DNA of 64,000 nucleotides from Victivallaceae bacterium. Lineage in GTDB: Bacteria; Verrucomicrobiota; Lentisphaeria; Victivallales; Victivallaceae. The position numbers were made by a program, and so were the translations under genes. The stretch covers positions 124,001-188,000 of the forward strand of contig JAQUTL010000001.1 in NCBI GenBank assembly GCA_028709805.1, written 5' to 3'. The notes beneath the pieces are model-generated. The model was not told the origin of the DNA. It saw nothing but the letters and a program-made list of their open reading frames with translations, and ran no database searches. Below, in pieces: positions 15,064 through 24,231 of the stretch; the first letter of the stretch is position 1; each line of letters starts with the position of its first letter.

Positions 15064-15748
15064 ACGCATTCTGATTGTCGAGGATGAGCCTGAAATCCGG
15101 GAGCTGGTGAAAATCACTTTGACCGGAGCCGGGTTCCATACCTTTTTTGAGGCGGCCGACGGGGAGACGGCGCTGCGTCTGGCGGCGGAGCGGCAGATCG
15201 ATCTTATTCTGCTTGACCTGATGCTGCCGGGCATCGACGGACTGTCCGTCTGCCGCCGGCTTAAGGAAAACGCCTCCACCCGCGGCATACCGGTAATCAT
15301 GCTCACCGCGAAAAGCGAGGAGGCTGATATTGTAATCGGATTGGAGCTCGGCGCGGCGGACTATATCACCAAGCCGTTCAGCTGCAAGGTGCTGGCCGCC
15401 AGGGTCCGCGCCCAGCTTCGTCTCGCGGCCGACGCCGCCTCCGAGACGGAGTTCCGGCGCGACGGACTTGTGCTGAACCGTGAACTTCACCGGGTCGCAC
15501 TCGACGGCGGAGAACTGGAGTTGACGTCCGGCGAGTTTGAACTTCTGGCATTGTTTGTTTCCCGTCCGGGACGGGTTTACACCCGCGGTCAGATCATCGC
15601 TCATCTGCGCGGCGACGATTATCCGGTGACCGAGCGCGCCATTGACGTGCAGATCGTCAATCTGCGCCGCAAACTCGGCGAATGGGGAGTGAACATCGAA
15701 ACCGTGCGCGGCGTCGGCTACCGGATGAAGTCAGGCGGAATTAATTAA
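15053..15748 (+). CDS. phoB: PhoB/PhoP-type response regulator
   Basis: 231-residue OmpR-family regulator. Receiver domain 1-120 with acidic pocket E10-D11-E12, phosphorylation site D55 (L-L-D-L-M-L-P-G) and the K-P-F switch segment; winged-helix DNA-binding domain from about 135, ending R-G-V-G-Y-R-M. ATG 15053 lies within phoU and is preceded by GGGGAAA; the alternative upstream start at 15020 would add 11 residues with no homology-like features. The last base of its stop is shared with the phoR start (TAATG). It presumably activates the Pho-box-like promoter upstream of pstS. Confidence 0.93.
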   Translation: MANERILIVEDEPEIRELVKITLTGAGFHTFFEAADGETALRLAAERQIDLILLDLMLPGIDGLSVCRRLKENASTRGIPVIMLTAKSEEADIVIGLELGAADYITKPFSCKVLAARVRAQLRLAADAASETEFRRDGLVLNRELHRVALDGGELELTSGEFELLALFVSRPGRVYTRGQIIAHLRGDDYPVTERAIDVQIVNLRRKLGEWGVNIETVRGVGYRMKSGGIN

Positions 15749-17529
15749 TGAAAAGTCGTGACCGCATATTGTTTGCCGCTCCGCTGGCCGCCGGACTGCT
15801 GATCGCGGGTCTGGCGCTGATCCTGTATCGCCATATTGCCGGGTTTGAGGAAGCGAGAATGGCCGAGGCACGCAGAAATCTTGAGCTTTCCACCGAACTT
15901 GCCGCCGGCATTGTCCGTCCGCTGCTGGCGGCAGGGGAGTGCGACGCGGCCGCCGCGTTCTGTGAAACTTTTGACCGGTCGTCGGTTATCCGCCTGAGCC
16001 TGATCGACAGCGCCGGCCGGGTGCGCGGGGATTCCGGGAAAAAGGCCGGACTGCTCGGCAACCATCGGACACGGACCGAAGTAAATGCCGCGCTGACCGG
16101 TCAGCCGGGCGGAGCGGAGCGGTTCAGCGAAAGTATGAACCGGCGGATGATATATTACGCCGTCCCGGTCGGCACGGGTTCGGCTGAATTTGTTCTGCGC
16201 GGCGCGGTGGACACCGCCCGGGTGCGCGAACTGGTGGACTCGGCGCGATTGAATGTTTTTCTCGGTCTGGTTTCCGGTGGTGTGCTGGTGCTGGTATTTG
16301 CCGTTTATCTGTTCTCCGGCGTACGCCGTCCGCTGTTGAAGCTTCAGGACAGCGCGGCTCAGATCGCCGCCGGACGGCTGGACTGCCATATCGAAATCCC
16401 ACGCAGCGGACTGCTGCGCGAACTGGCGATGTGTGTTTCGGAGATGGCCGAACAGTTGAAGGGCAGACTCGCGGAGGCAACCGCCGAACGCAATGAAAAA
16501 CTTACGGTGTTCAACTCCATGAGCGAAGCGGTTATGACGTTCGCCCCGGACGGCGGCATTGTGACCTGCAACTGCGCGGCGGCCGAGATGTTCGGCCTGG
16601 CGTCGACCGACGCGAAATTCGATCTTGCCCGTTGCGGCATACCCGAACTCCTGCCGCGGGCGCGCCGTACCATGCTGACCGGCGAACCGTTTGAACGGGA
16701 GTTCGAGCGCGGCGAAGACGGCCGGACTTTGTTTGTCAAGGGCCGTCTGCTGAACTCCGGAGGCAGAAATCTGCTTCTGCTCACCATAACCGACCTTACC
16801 GGACTGCGAAAACTCGAATCTTTCCGCAGCGACTTTATTGCCAATGTTTCCCATGAAATACGCACTCCGCTGACCTGCATCATGGGAGCGGCCGAAACGC
16901 TGGGCGACGATGCCGTTCCGCCGGAAATGCGCACCCGGATGCTGGAGATATTGAATAAACAGGCGAAACGGCTGAACGATCTGGTGCAGGACATTCTCAG
17001 TCTGGCGGCGCTGGAGCGCCGTCAGCGCGACCCGTCCGGCGATTTCGTTGAAATCAATCTGGAGCCGGTGCTGGTCAATGCGGCCAATCTGTGGCTGCGG
17101 CGGGCGGCCGAGTGCGGCGTTGAGTTGAAAACGGCGACACTTGAGCCGCTTTCGGTGAATGGCGACGGCCGGCTGATTGAGCAGGCGGTGACCAATCTGA
17201 TCGGCAACGCACTGAAATACAGCGGATCGCCAAAAATCGAACTTGCCCTGCGGCGCGACGGCGAATACGCGGTGCTTTTGGTGCGCGATTTCGGCTGCGG
17301 CATTCCACCCGAACACCGCGACCGGATTTTTGAGCGTTTCTACCGGGTTCACAAGGAGCGCAGCCGCGAACTCGGCGGCACCGGACTGGGGCTGGCGATC
17401 GTCAAGCACATTGCCCAGCTTCACCGCGGAACGGCCGAACTGCGGTCGCCGGACAACGGCGGCTGCGAATTTATCATCCGCATTCCACTGCTGATCGCGG
17501 GAGCGTCGGCGGACGGCGGCGGCGCTTGA
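15748..17529 (+). CDS. phoR: PhoR-type sensor histidine kinase
   Basis: 593 residues. Two membrane helices (about 6-27 and 171-190) enclose a periplasmic region of about 140 residues, longer than in E. coli PhoR and like that of Gram-positive PhoR. A HAMP domain (191-243), a PAS domain (about 250-355), HisKA with H369 in N-V-S-H-E-I-R-T-P-L and a HATPase domain with N-L-I-G-N-A-L-K-Y-S, G-C-G-I-P and G-G-T-G-L-G-L-A-I follow. It closes the pst-pho operon. The gene order pstSCAB-phoU-phoB-phoR, with stop and start codons touching along the whole operon, gives a single regulatory and transport unit. Confidence 0.92.
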   Translation: MKSRDRILFAAPLAAGLLIAGLALILYRHIAGFEEARMAEARRNLELSTELAAGIVRPLLAAGECDAAAAFCETFDRSSVIRLSLIDSAGRVRGDSGKKAGLLGNHRTRTEVNAALTGQPGGAERFSESMNRRMIYYAVPVGTGSAEFVLRGAVDTARVRELVDSARLNVFLGLVSGGVLVLVFAVYLFSGVRRPLLKLQDSAAQIAAGRLDCHIEIPRSGLLRELAMCVSEMAEQLKGRLAEATAERNEKLTVFNSMSEAVMTFAPDGGIVTCNCAAAEMFGLASTDAKFDLARCGIPELLPRARRTMLTGEPFEREFERGEDGRTLFVKGRLLNSGGRNLLLLTITDLTGLRKLESFRSDFIANVSHEIRTPLTCIMGAAETLGDDAVPPEMRTRMLEILNKQAKRLNDLVQDILSLAALERRQRDPSGDFVEINLEPVLVNAANLWLRRAAECGVELKTATLEPLSVNGDGRLIEQAVTNLIGNALKYSGSPKIELALRRDGEYAVLLVRDFGCGIPPEHRDRIFERFYRVHKERSRELGGTGLGLAIVKHIAQLHRGTAELRSPDNGGCEFIIRIPLLIAGASADGGGA

Positions 17530-17607
17530 AAAAAAACTTTCCGGCTGTAACTTAAGCGGAGAGAGACCGCCGGAAAAACCGGGGTCGGATAAACTGGAAG
17601 GTTTTTT

Positions 17608-19749
17608 ATGGACGATAAAGCTTTTATGGCAGACGGCGCCGCTGGCGAAGCCCCGATAATCATGCTGGACGATTTTTCATCATACGACTCCGCCGCTTCG
17701 GTCAAAGCGGCCTATCGCGGCGGCGCAGCTGAAATGAAAACCGCCATTGTGAAATCTGTTGATTATGACGGTTGCCGCGCAATGCGGATTGAGTCCACGC
17801 GTTCCGGCATGGCGGCGGCGGTGTGCCGGAGGTTTGACAATGCTCTCGGCGCGGCAGCCGCCGGCGTGACGGTGGCCGCCGCCGATCCCGGAGTGCTGTT
17901 GCGCAACGGCGTGCTGGAATTGGCGGTGCGCGCCGAGCTTGACGGTCCTGATCTTGCCAGACTGACCGTTGAAGACGCCGGCCGGGTGTTCGGCGATTAT
18001 TTTCTGCTCTGTCCGGAACTTGCCGCGTTGAAGTTTTTCTGGGTGGTGTTCAAGGTCGGACGGCGCAATCTGATTGAGCATGAGTACAATTATAAACTGC
18101 ACGAAATATACGGCGGCAATCCGGTGTCGTCCACCGTCGGTCATCGTGCGGTCTTTGTCGTTTCCGGCCTCCGGCTGGTTTCAGCGCCGGCGGCGGTCGG
18201 GGTCATTCCGCGCCCCAACCGGGTTGTCTGCGGCGGCGGCTGTTATGTGCTTAGTCCGCGGAGTGCGATCGTCGCGTACGGGGAGGGCGGCATGCGCCGC
18301 ATTGCCGGGATGCTGCGGGAAATGCTGTCCGCGTCAACCGGCTATACTCTGCCGGTGGTGGCGCCGGACGCCGCGGCCGGATTTGTCCGTCCGATAACGT
18401 TTGAGTTGAACAACGCATGGCAGGAAACGCTGGGCAGCGAAGGCTATCGCGTTGTCGCCGCTCCAGGCGGAGTTGCGCTTTCGGCCGCCTCCGACGCCGG
18501 ACTTTTTTATGCGGTTCAGACGCTTCGGCAATTGTTTGCGCCGGAAATCGACCGCGGATTTTCACGGTTCGGCGAACGCTGGGCGATTCCGGCGGTTGAG
18601 ATCGAAGACGTTCCGGCTTACGGCTGGCGCGGCATGCACCTTGACACCGCCCGCCATTATATGCCGAAAAAATTTCTGCTGCGCTTCATCGACATGCTTG
18701 CAACGCTTAAGATGAACCGCTTTCACTGGCATTACAATGACGGAACCGCGTGGCGGATCGCCATTGAGTCGATGCCGGAATTGACCGCTTCGGGCGCATG
18801 GTGGGGCGGCGAGCAGGGTGGATTCTATACCGCGGCCGACGTTGCCGAGATCGTGTCCTATGCCCGCGACCGTTTTATTCAGGTGGTGCCGGAGGTGGAA
18901 ATGCCGGCTCACGCCAATGCGCTGTTGTTTTCGCATCCGGAATGTTCATGTCAAAAATTCACCGTGCCGGAGGGAGAAGTCGATACACCGGAGTACTTCA
19001 TCAAGCCGCGCTGGATAAGTTATTGTCCGAGTTGTGAAAAAACCTATGAGTTCATCGACCGGCTGATTGCCGCCAACGTGACCATGTTTCCGGACAATGA
19101 GTTCATCCATCTCGGCGGCGACGAGCTGCCGCCCGGCTCATGGGAAAACTGTCCGGAGTGCCGGAAGTTTATGGCGGAGCACCATATGGCATCGGAGGCC
19201 GAACTTCAGCGCTATTTCACCGCCCGGCTGATCCGCATCGCCGCCGCGCACGGCCGCCGGCTGCTCGGCTGGGAGCAGATACTTCATGACGGACTTCCGG
19301 AAGACGCCGCCGTCATCGCCTATTACACCGCCGAAACCGCCGCCAACGCCGCCGGCTCCGGCCATCAGGTCGTCAACAATGACGCCACGACAAATTACCT
19401 TGACTACTATCAAGGCGATCCGCTTGACGAGCCGGTGGCGATTCAGGGCGTTTCCACTCTGGAAAAAAGTTACTCTTTCGATCCGGTCGCCAATGTTCCG
19501 CCGGAACTTCGCTTCCGGGTGCTCGGCGGTCAGAGCGCACTGTGGACCGAATATGTCCCCGGTGAACGTCAGGCCGGATATCAGCTTTATCCGCGCGGCG
19601 TCGCCATCGCCGAAAAGGTGTGGACGCAGCCGGGTCTCTGCCGCTGGGCGGACTTTGAACGCCTGATGAACGGCTTTTACCGCCGTCTTGAATATGCCGG
19701 ACTTAATTTCAAAGATTATCGCGAGAATCGCGGCAGCGGCAAAAAATGA
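17608..19749 (+). CDS. Glycoside hydrolase family 20 beta-N-acetylhexosaminidase
   Basis: 713 residues. A N-terminal domain of about 185 residues (beginning L-D-D-F-S-S-Y-D-S) resembles a carbohydrate-binding beta-sandwich; then a GH20b-type domain (about 205-335), and the catalytic barrel from G-W-R-G-M-H-L-D-T-A-R-H. The catalytic pair is D505-E506 in H-L-G-G-D-E. The enzyme releases terminal beta-linked N-acetylhexosamine from chitin oligosaccharides, glycoproteins or peptidoglycan by a substrate-assisted mechanism. No signal peptide is visible, so it probably acts in the cytoplasm on imported sugars. ATG 17608 follows GGAAGG at 17596-17601. It overlaps the methyltransferase start by four bases. 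Confidence 0.93.
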   Translation: MDDKAFMADGAAGEAPIIMLDDFSSYDSAASVKAAYRGGAAEMKTAIVKSVDYDGCRAMRIESTRSGMAAAVCRRFDNALGAAAAGVTVAAADPGVLLRNGVLELAVRAELDGPDLARLTVEDAGRVFGDYFLLCPELAALKFFWVVFKVGRRNLIEHEYNYKLHEIYGGNPVSSTVGHRAVFVVSGLRLVSAPAAVGVIPRPNRVVCGGGCYVLSPRSAIVAYGEGGMRRIAGMLREMLSASTGYTLPVVAPDAAAGFVRPITFELNNAWQETLGSEGYRVVAAPGGVALSAASDAGLFYAVQTLRQLFAPEIDRGFSRFGERWAIPAVEIEDVPAYGWRGMHLDTARHYMPKKFLLRFIDMLATLKMNRFHWHYNDGTAWRIAIESMPELTASGAWWGGEQGGFYTAADVAEIVSYARDRFIQVVPEVEMPAHANALLFSHPECSCQKFTVPEGEVDTPEYFIKPRWISYCPSCEKTYEFIDRLIAANVTMFPDNEFIHLGGDELPPGSWENCPECRKFMAEHHMASEAELQRYFTARLIRIAAAHGRRLLGWEQILHDGLPEDAAVIAYYTAETAANAAGSGHQVVNNDATTNYLDYYQGDPLDEPVAIQGVSTLEKSYSFDPVANVPPELRFRVLGGQSALWTEYVPGERQAGYQLYPRGVAIAEKVWTQPGLCRWADFERLMNGFYRRLEYAGLNFKDYRENRGSGKK

Positions 19750-20384
19750 TCGACACTCTGGATTTCTGGCGCACCGCCGGCTCCGAGCGGGAATTCACCA
19801 CCGATTTTAACGGCGGTGAATTTTCCGTTCGCGTTCCGCGTACGGCCGCCGTGCTGGATGTGGGGTGCGGCTACGGCCGGGTGCTGGCCGAACTTTACGA
19901 TATGGGCTACCGCCGGCTGACCGGTGTGGACATCTCTGAGCCATTGCTGCGGCGCGGCGGCGCGGAACACCCGGAACTTGACCTCCGGGTGCAACCCGAT
20001 CCCGCCCGTCTGGATTTTCCGGACGGCGCGTTTGACGCCGTTTTGCTGTGCGCCGTCCTCACCTGCATACCGTCCGATGCCGACCAGCGTCGCCTGATCG
20101 CCGAGATATTCCGCGTGCTGCGGCGCGGCGCGTGTTTCTATTGCAACGACTTTCTGCTGAATGACGACAGCCGCAACCTCGCCCGTTATTGCGCCGCCCG
20201 GCCGGAATTCGGCAGTTATGGGGTTTTCAAACTGCCGGAAGGCGCCGTGCTGCGCCATCATTCCGTCGGTTATATCCGGGAGCTGTTCGGCTGCTTCAAG
20301 CCTGATTTGTTTCAGGAAGTGACCTACCGCACCATGAACGGCCACACTTCGCGCGGTTTTGTGTCCATTGCCGTCAAGCCGTGA
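19746..20384 (+). CDS. Class I SAM-dependent methyltransferase
   Basis: 212 residues. The Rossmann fold begins V-L-D-V-G-C-G-Y-G-R-V-L (motif I), with the acidic residue in G-V-D-I-S at the end of strand 2 and F-D-A-V-L-L-C-A-V-L at strand 4. It belongs to the methyltransferase type 11/25 group; the substrate is unknown. ATGA overlap with the GH20 gene indicates coupled translation. A hairpin (ACCGTCC 20384-20390 with GGACGGT 20394-20400) without a T-run follows the stop. Confidence 0.85.
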   Translation: MIDTLDFWRTAGSEREFTTDFNGGEFSVRVPRTAAVLDVGCGYGRVLAELYDMGYRRLTGVDISEPLLRRGGAEHPELDLRVQPDPARLDFPDGAFDAVLLCAVLTCIPSDADQRRLIAEIFRVLRRGACFYCNDFLLNDDSRNLARYCAARPEFGSYGVFKLPEGAVLRHHSVGYIRELFGCFKPDLFQEVTYRTMNGHTSRGFVSIAVKP

Positions 20385-20453
20385 CCGTCCGCCGGACGGT
20401 GTTCAGAAAAACCGATAAGCCGCTATGCGGTCGCACCCGGGCAGTGGCGACGG

Positions 20454-21806
20454 TCAGCGCCGGTTTTGCGGTGCCGGAGCCGAGACTTTGTTCCGCCAGT
20501 ATTTTTCGATGATTTTCCGCACACCGCTGCGCTGTACCTCATTGGCCGGTTTCGCAATGTTCCGGTAGGAGAATATCGCCTCTCCCCTGATGTTTTTCCG
20601 GGCGGAGTTGTAACGCATCTGCGCCGCAAGTTCATCCGGATTCTGCCACATTTCGCTGGCGCCGCCCATCTGATAGGCGGCAAGACCGATATAAAGATTC
20701 ACATCGGTGCCGCGGACTTGAGCGGCCCACCAGTCGGCCAGCGCGGCATAGGGGGCTACGTCGCGGCCGAACGGCCAGTACAGTTGCGGAATGATATAGT
20801 CAATCCAGTTGCGCTTGATCCATTGTCTGGTGTCGGCGTGCTGGCGATAGAAACTCTGGCTGCCGTCGGTCAGCGAACCCATCGGATTGTTTTTCTGGTT
20901 TGCCCAGATTCCGAACGGACTGATGCCCAGCTGTACCCGGGTGCCGTTTTTCGCGTTGTGCGCATCAATGGTTTTGCGCAGTGAGAAGATCAGCCGGTCA
21001 ACGTTGTTGCGCCGCCAGTTGTCGATTGAAACAATGCCGTTGCGGTATTTTTTAAAGGTTGCAGCATCCTGCTCGCCGGTGCCGGAGTAGGGGTAAAAGT
21101 AATCGTCGAAATGGATCGCGTCAACCGGATAGCGGTCGAGTATCTCCTTGACGGTTGCCACGACAAACGCGATCACTTCCGGTTCTCCTGGATTGAGGAT
21201 CAGCTGATATTTTTTATTTTCCAGCGGTATTTCCAGCACCAGATCGGGGCGTTTTCTGGCAAAATTGTCCGGTGCCAGCGTGGCGAGATACGCGTCTTTG
21301 CGCAGCGGCGTGGAATTGGTTACCCGGTACGGATTCAGCCATGCGTGAAATTCCAGACCGCGCCGGTGAGCTTCGTTTATCATAAAGATCAGCGGGTCGA
21401 ATCCGCCCGGCGCCACACCCTCTTTGCCGGTCATCCAGCGCGACCACGGGTTGAGTTTCGAGGGATAAAACGCGTCGTTGTTGGGGCGCACCTGAAAAAT
21501 TATCGCATTGAAATTCAGTTTCTGAAGCGTGTTGACCACTTCAAGGTAGTCGCGCTCAAAATCGGCACCGCTGTTGTGGGTGGGGAAGTCGATGTTTTCC
21601 ACCGTCGCCACCCAGACGCCGCGGAATGCCGGATTGCGCTGCGCATATGCCGACGGCACCAGAATCTGACCGCCGCGCTGTTTTCCTCCGTAAGAAAGCG
21701 GCCGGCCGGTCTTCCAGTCCTTCAGCACCTCAAGGTTGTCGCTTTGGGCGGCAGCCGTAAACATGGCGCATAGCGCCAACAGCAGCATTATAATCGTTTT
21801 CCGCAT
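20454..21806 (-). CDS. DigH/YddW-like glycosyl hydrolase (GHL10, DUF187)
   Basis: About 450 residues with a signal peptide (residues 1-22, ending in A-A-A-Q). The family signature is R-G-V-W-V-A-T-V near residue 55, then N-A-I-I-F-Q-V-R-P, L-E-F-H-A-W-L-N-P-Y-R-V and A-I-H-F-D-D-Y-F-Y-P-Y. E. coli DigH of this family cleaves denuded peptidoglycan glycans at the division site. It is the third gene of the BY-kinase/phosphatase cluster, so a role in envelope or exopolysaccharide processing is likely. The start is ATG 21806 (AAGGGAG upstream); ATG 21830, coupled to the phosphatase stop by TAATG, is an alternative. Confidence 0.88.
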   Translation of the reverse strand: MRKTIIMLLLALCAMFTAAAQSDNLEVLKDWKTGRPLSYGGKQRGGQILVPSAYAQRNPAFRGVWVATVENIDFPTHNSGADFERDYLEVVNTLQKLNFNAIIFQVRPNNDAFYPSKLNPWSRWMTGKEGVAPGGFDPLIFMINEAHRRGLEFHAWLNPYRVTNSTPLRKDAYLATLAPDNFARKRPDLVLEIPLENKKYQLILNPGEPEVIAFVVATVKEILDRYPVDAIHFDDYFYPYSGTGEQDAATFKKYRNGIVSIDNWRRNNVDRLIFSLRKTIDAHNAKNGTRVQLGISPFGIWANQKNNPMGSLTDGSQSFYRQHADTRQWIKRNWIDYIIPQLYWPFGRDVAPYAALADWWAAQVRGTDVNLYIGLAAYQMGGASEMWQNPDELAAQMRYNSARKNIRGEAIFSYRNIAKPANEVQRSGVRKIIEKYWRNKVSAPAPQNRR

Positions 21807-21829
21807 TCTTCGCAATTCTCCCTTCCGCA

Positions 21830-22555
21830 TTATCCGAACAGTTGCCACCACTTTCGCTTGGGCGGTGTCACCTTGAACGGTGCGTTGCCGGCGATAAGCT
21901 GACTGGCGTTTTCCTCAAATAACAGCTGTGCAACATCCTCTCCGAATTTGTCCTTTACCATTTTTCTGGCGGTTGTCATGTAGAACGGACGGTGCAGACT
22001 GTGAGCGTCACTGCCCACATAGTGCGCCAACCCGGAACGGATGATCTTGAACGCGATGTTCTGCGAGTGGGCGCCGTGTCTGCCGGCGATGCTGCTGGCG
22101 TTCAGTTGAAACAGACAGTCAAGCTCCAGCAGTGTATGAACCGTTCTTAGGTCAGGCTCCATGAACAGCCGCTCTGGGTGGGCAATGATCACGTTGTAGC
22201 CGTCCAGCGAGAGCTGACTGAGAACGTGCGGCGCACTCATTTCCAGAAACGGCTGGCGCATGTCCACCAGAATGAATTTCGATTTTCCGAGTGTCGGCAG
22301 CGGCCGGGTTCCGGCCAGATGCACATAGTCTATTTCCGACCCTGAGATCAGCTGTATTCCGCGTTCTTTGGCGTAAGGCGTCAGCTCCGCCAGTTTTTCC
22401 GGCAACTTTCCCGGCAGATCGGGGCTGTAATGCGAGGTGGTGAACAGCGTGTCGATGTCGTCCTCCCTTGCCAGATCCAGCATTTTGATGGATCTGGCAA
22501 GTTCTTTCGGGCCGTCGTCGACGCCCCAAAGCACATGTGCATGAATATCAATCAC
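21830..22555 (-). CDS. CpsB/YwqE-type tyrosine-protein phosphatase (PHP domain)
   Basis: 241-residue manganese-dependent phosphatase of the PHP fold. M-I-D-I-H-A-H-V-L-W-G-V-D-D-G-P at the N-terminus supplies the first metal ligands; T-T-S-H-Y-S-P, H-P-E-R and G-S-D-A-H-S-L-H complete the site. Members such as CpsB and YwqE dephosphorylate the tyrosine-rich tail of the cognate BY-kinase, which is encoded next upstream here. The start is GTG 22555 with GGAG seven bases before it. A terminator-like hairpin lies between the two genes and could make phosphatase levels lower than kinase levels. Confidence 0.93.
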   Translation of the reverse strand: MIDIHAHVLWGVDDGPKELARSIKMLDLAREDDIDTLFTTSHYSPDLPGKLPEKLAELTPYAKERGIQLISGSEIDYVHLAGTRPLPTLGKSKFILVDMRQPFLEMSAPHVLSQLSLDGYNVIIAHPERLFMEPDLRTVHTLLELDCLFQLNASSIAGRHGAHSQNIAFKIIRSGLAHYVGSDAHSLHRPFYMTTARKMVKDKFGEDVAQLLFEENASQLIAGNAPFKVTPPKRKWWQLFG

Positions 22556-22573
22556 CGGTCGGTCTCCTATAAA

Positions 22574-22599
22574 AAAAGCGCTGAAAATTCAGCGCTTTT
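22574..22599 (-). terminator. Attenuator/terminator between BY-kinase and phosphatase genes
   Basis: AAAAGCGCTGA (22574-22584) and TCAGCGCTTTT (22589-22599) form an 11-base-pair stem with a four-base loop. On the minus strand it is followed by a T-run of seven. Since the phosphatase gene lies only 19 bases further on the same strand, it probably allows partial read-through. Confidence 0.7.
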
Positions 22600-22616
22600 G
22601 AATCAGCTCATAACGC

Positions 22617-24179
22617 TCAGTTTTTCTTCTCTTTTTTAGTTTCAGCGGCCGGATTGTCCTCAACATCCGGTTTGGCGTAGTCGCTGTAATCATTATAGCT
22701 GTAATAGCTGTAATAACCATAGCCGTACCCGTAGGAGTAGCCGCCGTAGCCGTAGGAACTCCACGCCTTCGGGCTGAACCGGTTGAGAATCACTCCGATG
22801 ATCGGAATGTCAAGGTTGCGCAGCTGTTCGAGCGCATGGGACGCGCTGTCGATTCTGGTCAGCCCGGCGGAAACCACATAGATGACACCGTCCGAAAGCT
22901 TGCCGACGATCGCGGCGTCGGAGATGTTCAGACACGGCGGAGCGTCGAGAATGATGTAGTCGTAGTCATTCCGGTAGGTGTCGATAATTTCGGCGAATTC
23001 GTGCGACATCAGCAGCTCGGACGGATTCGGCGGCACCGGCCCGGACGCGAGCACATCCAGCGGCAGGTTCAGTACGTTGCGGTTGATTACTTCATCAAGC
23101 GTCGCTTCTCCGACCAGCACATTGACCACACCGGAGTTGCGTTCAAGGTTGAAGATTTTGTGCAGCGCCGGCTTGCGGAGGTCGCAGTTTATCAGCAGCA
23201 CTTTCTGGCCGGAGCTGGCGATGATGGTGGCGATATTGGAGGCGATGAAGGTCTTGCCGTCTTTCGGCGACGTGCTGGTGACGACAAACACTTTCGCTCC
23301 GTTTTTCTTGGACAATGAATACTGGAGGTTGGTGCGGAGCAGACGGAAACTTTCCGCTACGTCGAACCGCGGCGTTTTGCCGTCCACCTCCACCGTGACA
23401 ATGTTGTTGACGCGGGACGAACTCTGGCGCGACCCGGAAATGTCTTCACCTAACTGGGCGATGGTGCCAACCACCGGTGCGCCCAGACGCTGCGTCACCA
23501 TATCCGGAGAGTCCACCGTGCCGCGGAACGTCTCCTTCAGGAAGCAGAGGGCGAAACAGCCGGCGCCGCCGAGGATCAATCCGATGATCGTGTTAAGCGG
23601 TATGCGCGGCCGCACCGGACTGGTCGGCAACTGCGCTTTGTCGAGAAAGTCCACTTTGGTGAGGCCGAGTTTGTGGAGGAGGTGCTGGATCAGCACATCG
23701 GACATGGTGTTGGCCACCGCCTGGGAAACCAGCGGATTGGTGGACTCGGCGTTGATATTGACCATGCGGGTCTGCCGTTCAAGTTCCGGCGTGATTTTAT
23801 ACCGGTTATCCTTCAGCATTTGCAGGCTGATCTTTCCGTCCTCCTGAACCTTGTCGGCCATCTGCTGCTGAAGATTGCGGCTGGACACCATTACGTTGAT
23901 GTCGTAGATCAACTGGTTGATGATGAGGAATTCCTGATAGGACGCGCCCATGTTCTGGCGCCGGACGTTGACATCCATTTCGTTTTCGTTGGCATCCGGA
24001 GTGAACGTGTTCGGCATGATGCAGATGGTGGCGGTGGCTTTATAGATTTTTTTCAGTGCGTATTTGTTGATCACAAAGACCAGCGTTCCGGCGAGGATGG
24101 CGGTAAATAAGATAAGCCAGCAATATTTGAGAAATACTCCTAAGATGTAGCGGAAATCAATGGTTCTTTGCTCGTTCAT
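22617..24179 (-). CDS. Wzz/BY-kinase fusion: polysaccharide co-polymerase and tyrosine kinase
   Basis: 520 residues. The N-terminal Wzz domain has membrane helices at about 20-38 and 196-214 with a periplasmic coiled region between, and a Pro-rich segment at 185-196. The cytoplasmic BY-kinase domain has Walker A T-S-P-K-D-G-K-T at 303-310, Walker A' L-L-I-N-C-D-L-R-K-P at 328-337 and Walker B I-I-L-D-A-P at 409-414. The tail from 476 to 501 holds 13 tyrosines in 26 residues, the autophosphorylation cluster. Such proteins set chain length and drive export of capsule or exopolysaccharide. The polymerase and glycosyltransferases are not in the window. Confidence 0.93.
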   Translation of the reverse strand: MNEQRTIDFRYILGVFLKYCWLILFTAILAGTLVFVINKYALKKIYKATATICIMPNTFTPDANENEMDVNVRRQNMGASYQEFLIINQLIYDINVMVSSRNLQQQMADKVQEDGKISLQMLKDNRYKITPELERQTRMVNINAESTNPLVSQAVANTMSDVLIQHLLHKLGLTKVDFLDKAQLPTSPVRPRIPLNTIIGLILGGAGCFALCFLKETFRGTVDSPDMVTQRLGAPVVGTIAQLGEDISGSRQSSSRVNNIVTVEVDGKTPRFDVAESFRLLRTNLQYSLSKKNGAKVFVVTSTSPKDGKTFIASNIATIIASSGQKVLLINCDLRKPALHKIFNLERNSGVVNVLVGEATLDEVINRNVLNLPLDVLASGPVPPNPSELLMSHEFAEIIDTYRNDYDYIILDAPPCLNISDAAIVGKLSDGVIYVVSAGLTRIDSASHALEQLRNLDIPIIGVILNRFSPKAWSSYGYGGYSYGYGYGYYSYYSYNDYSDYAKPDVEDNPAAETKKEKKN

Positions 24180-24231
24180 CGCTAAGTCCTGTTTTTATAT
24201 TAGAAAATAATTTTTAACTGCACATGTAAAT

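Noticed and set aside
17538-17576. Hairpin TTTCCGGC/GCCGGAAA after phoR as terminator of the pst-pho operon
   Set aside because: On the plus strand no T-run follows; the A-run before it would make a terminator only on the minus strand, where no gene ends.
22690-22760. Tyr-codon repeat in the BY-kinase gene as a DNA-level tandem repeat or CRISPR-like array
   Set aside because: The repetition is explained by the coded tyrosine-rich tail; units are irregular and short.
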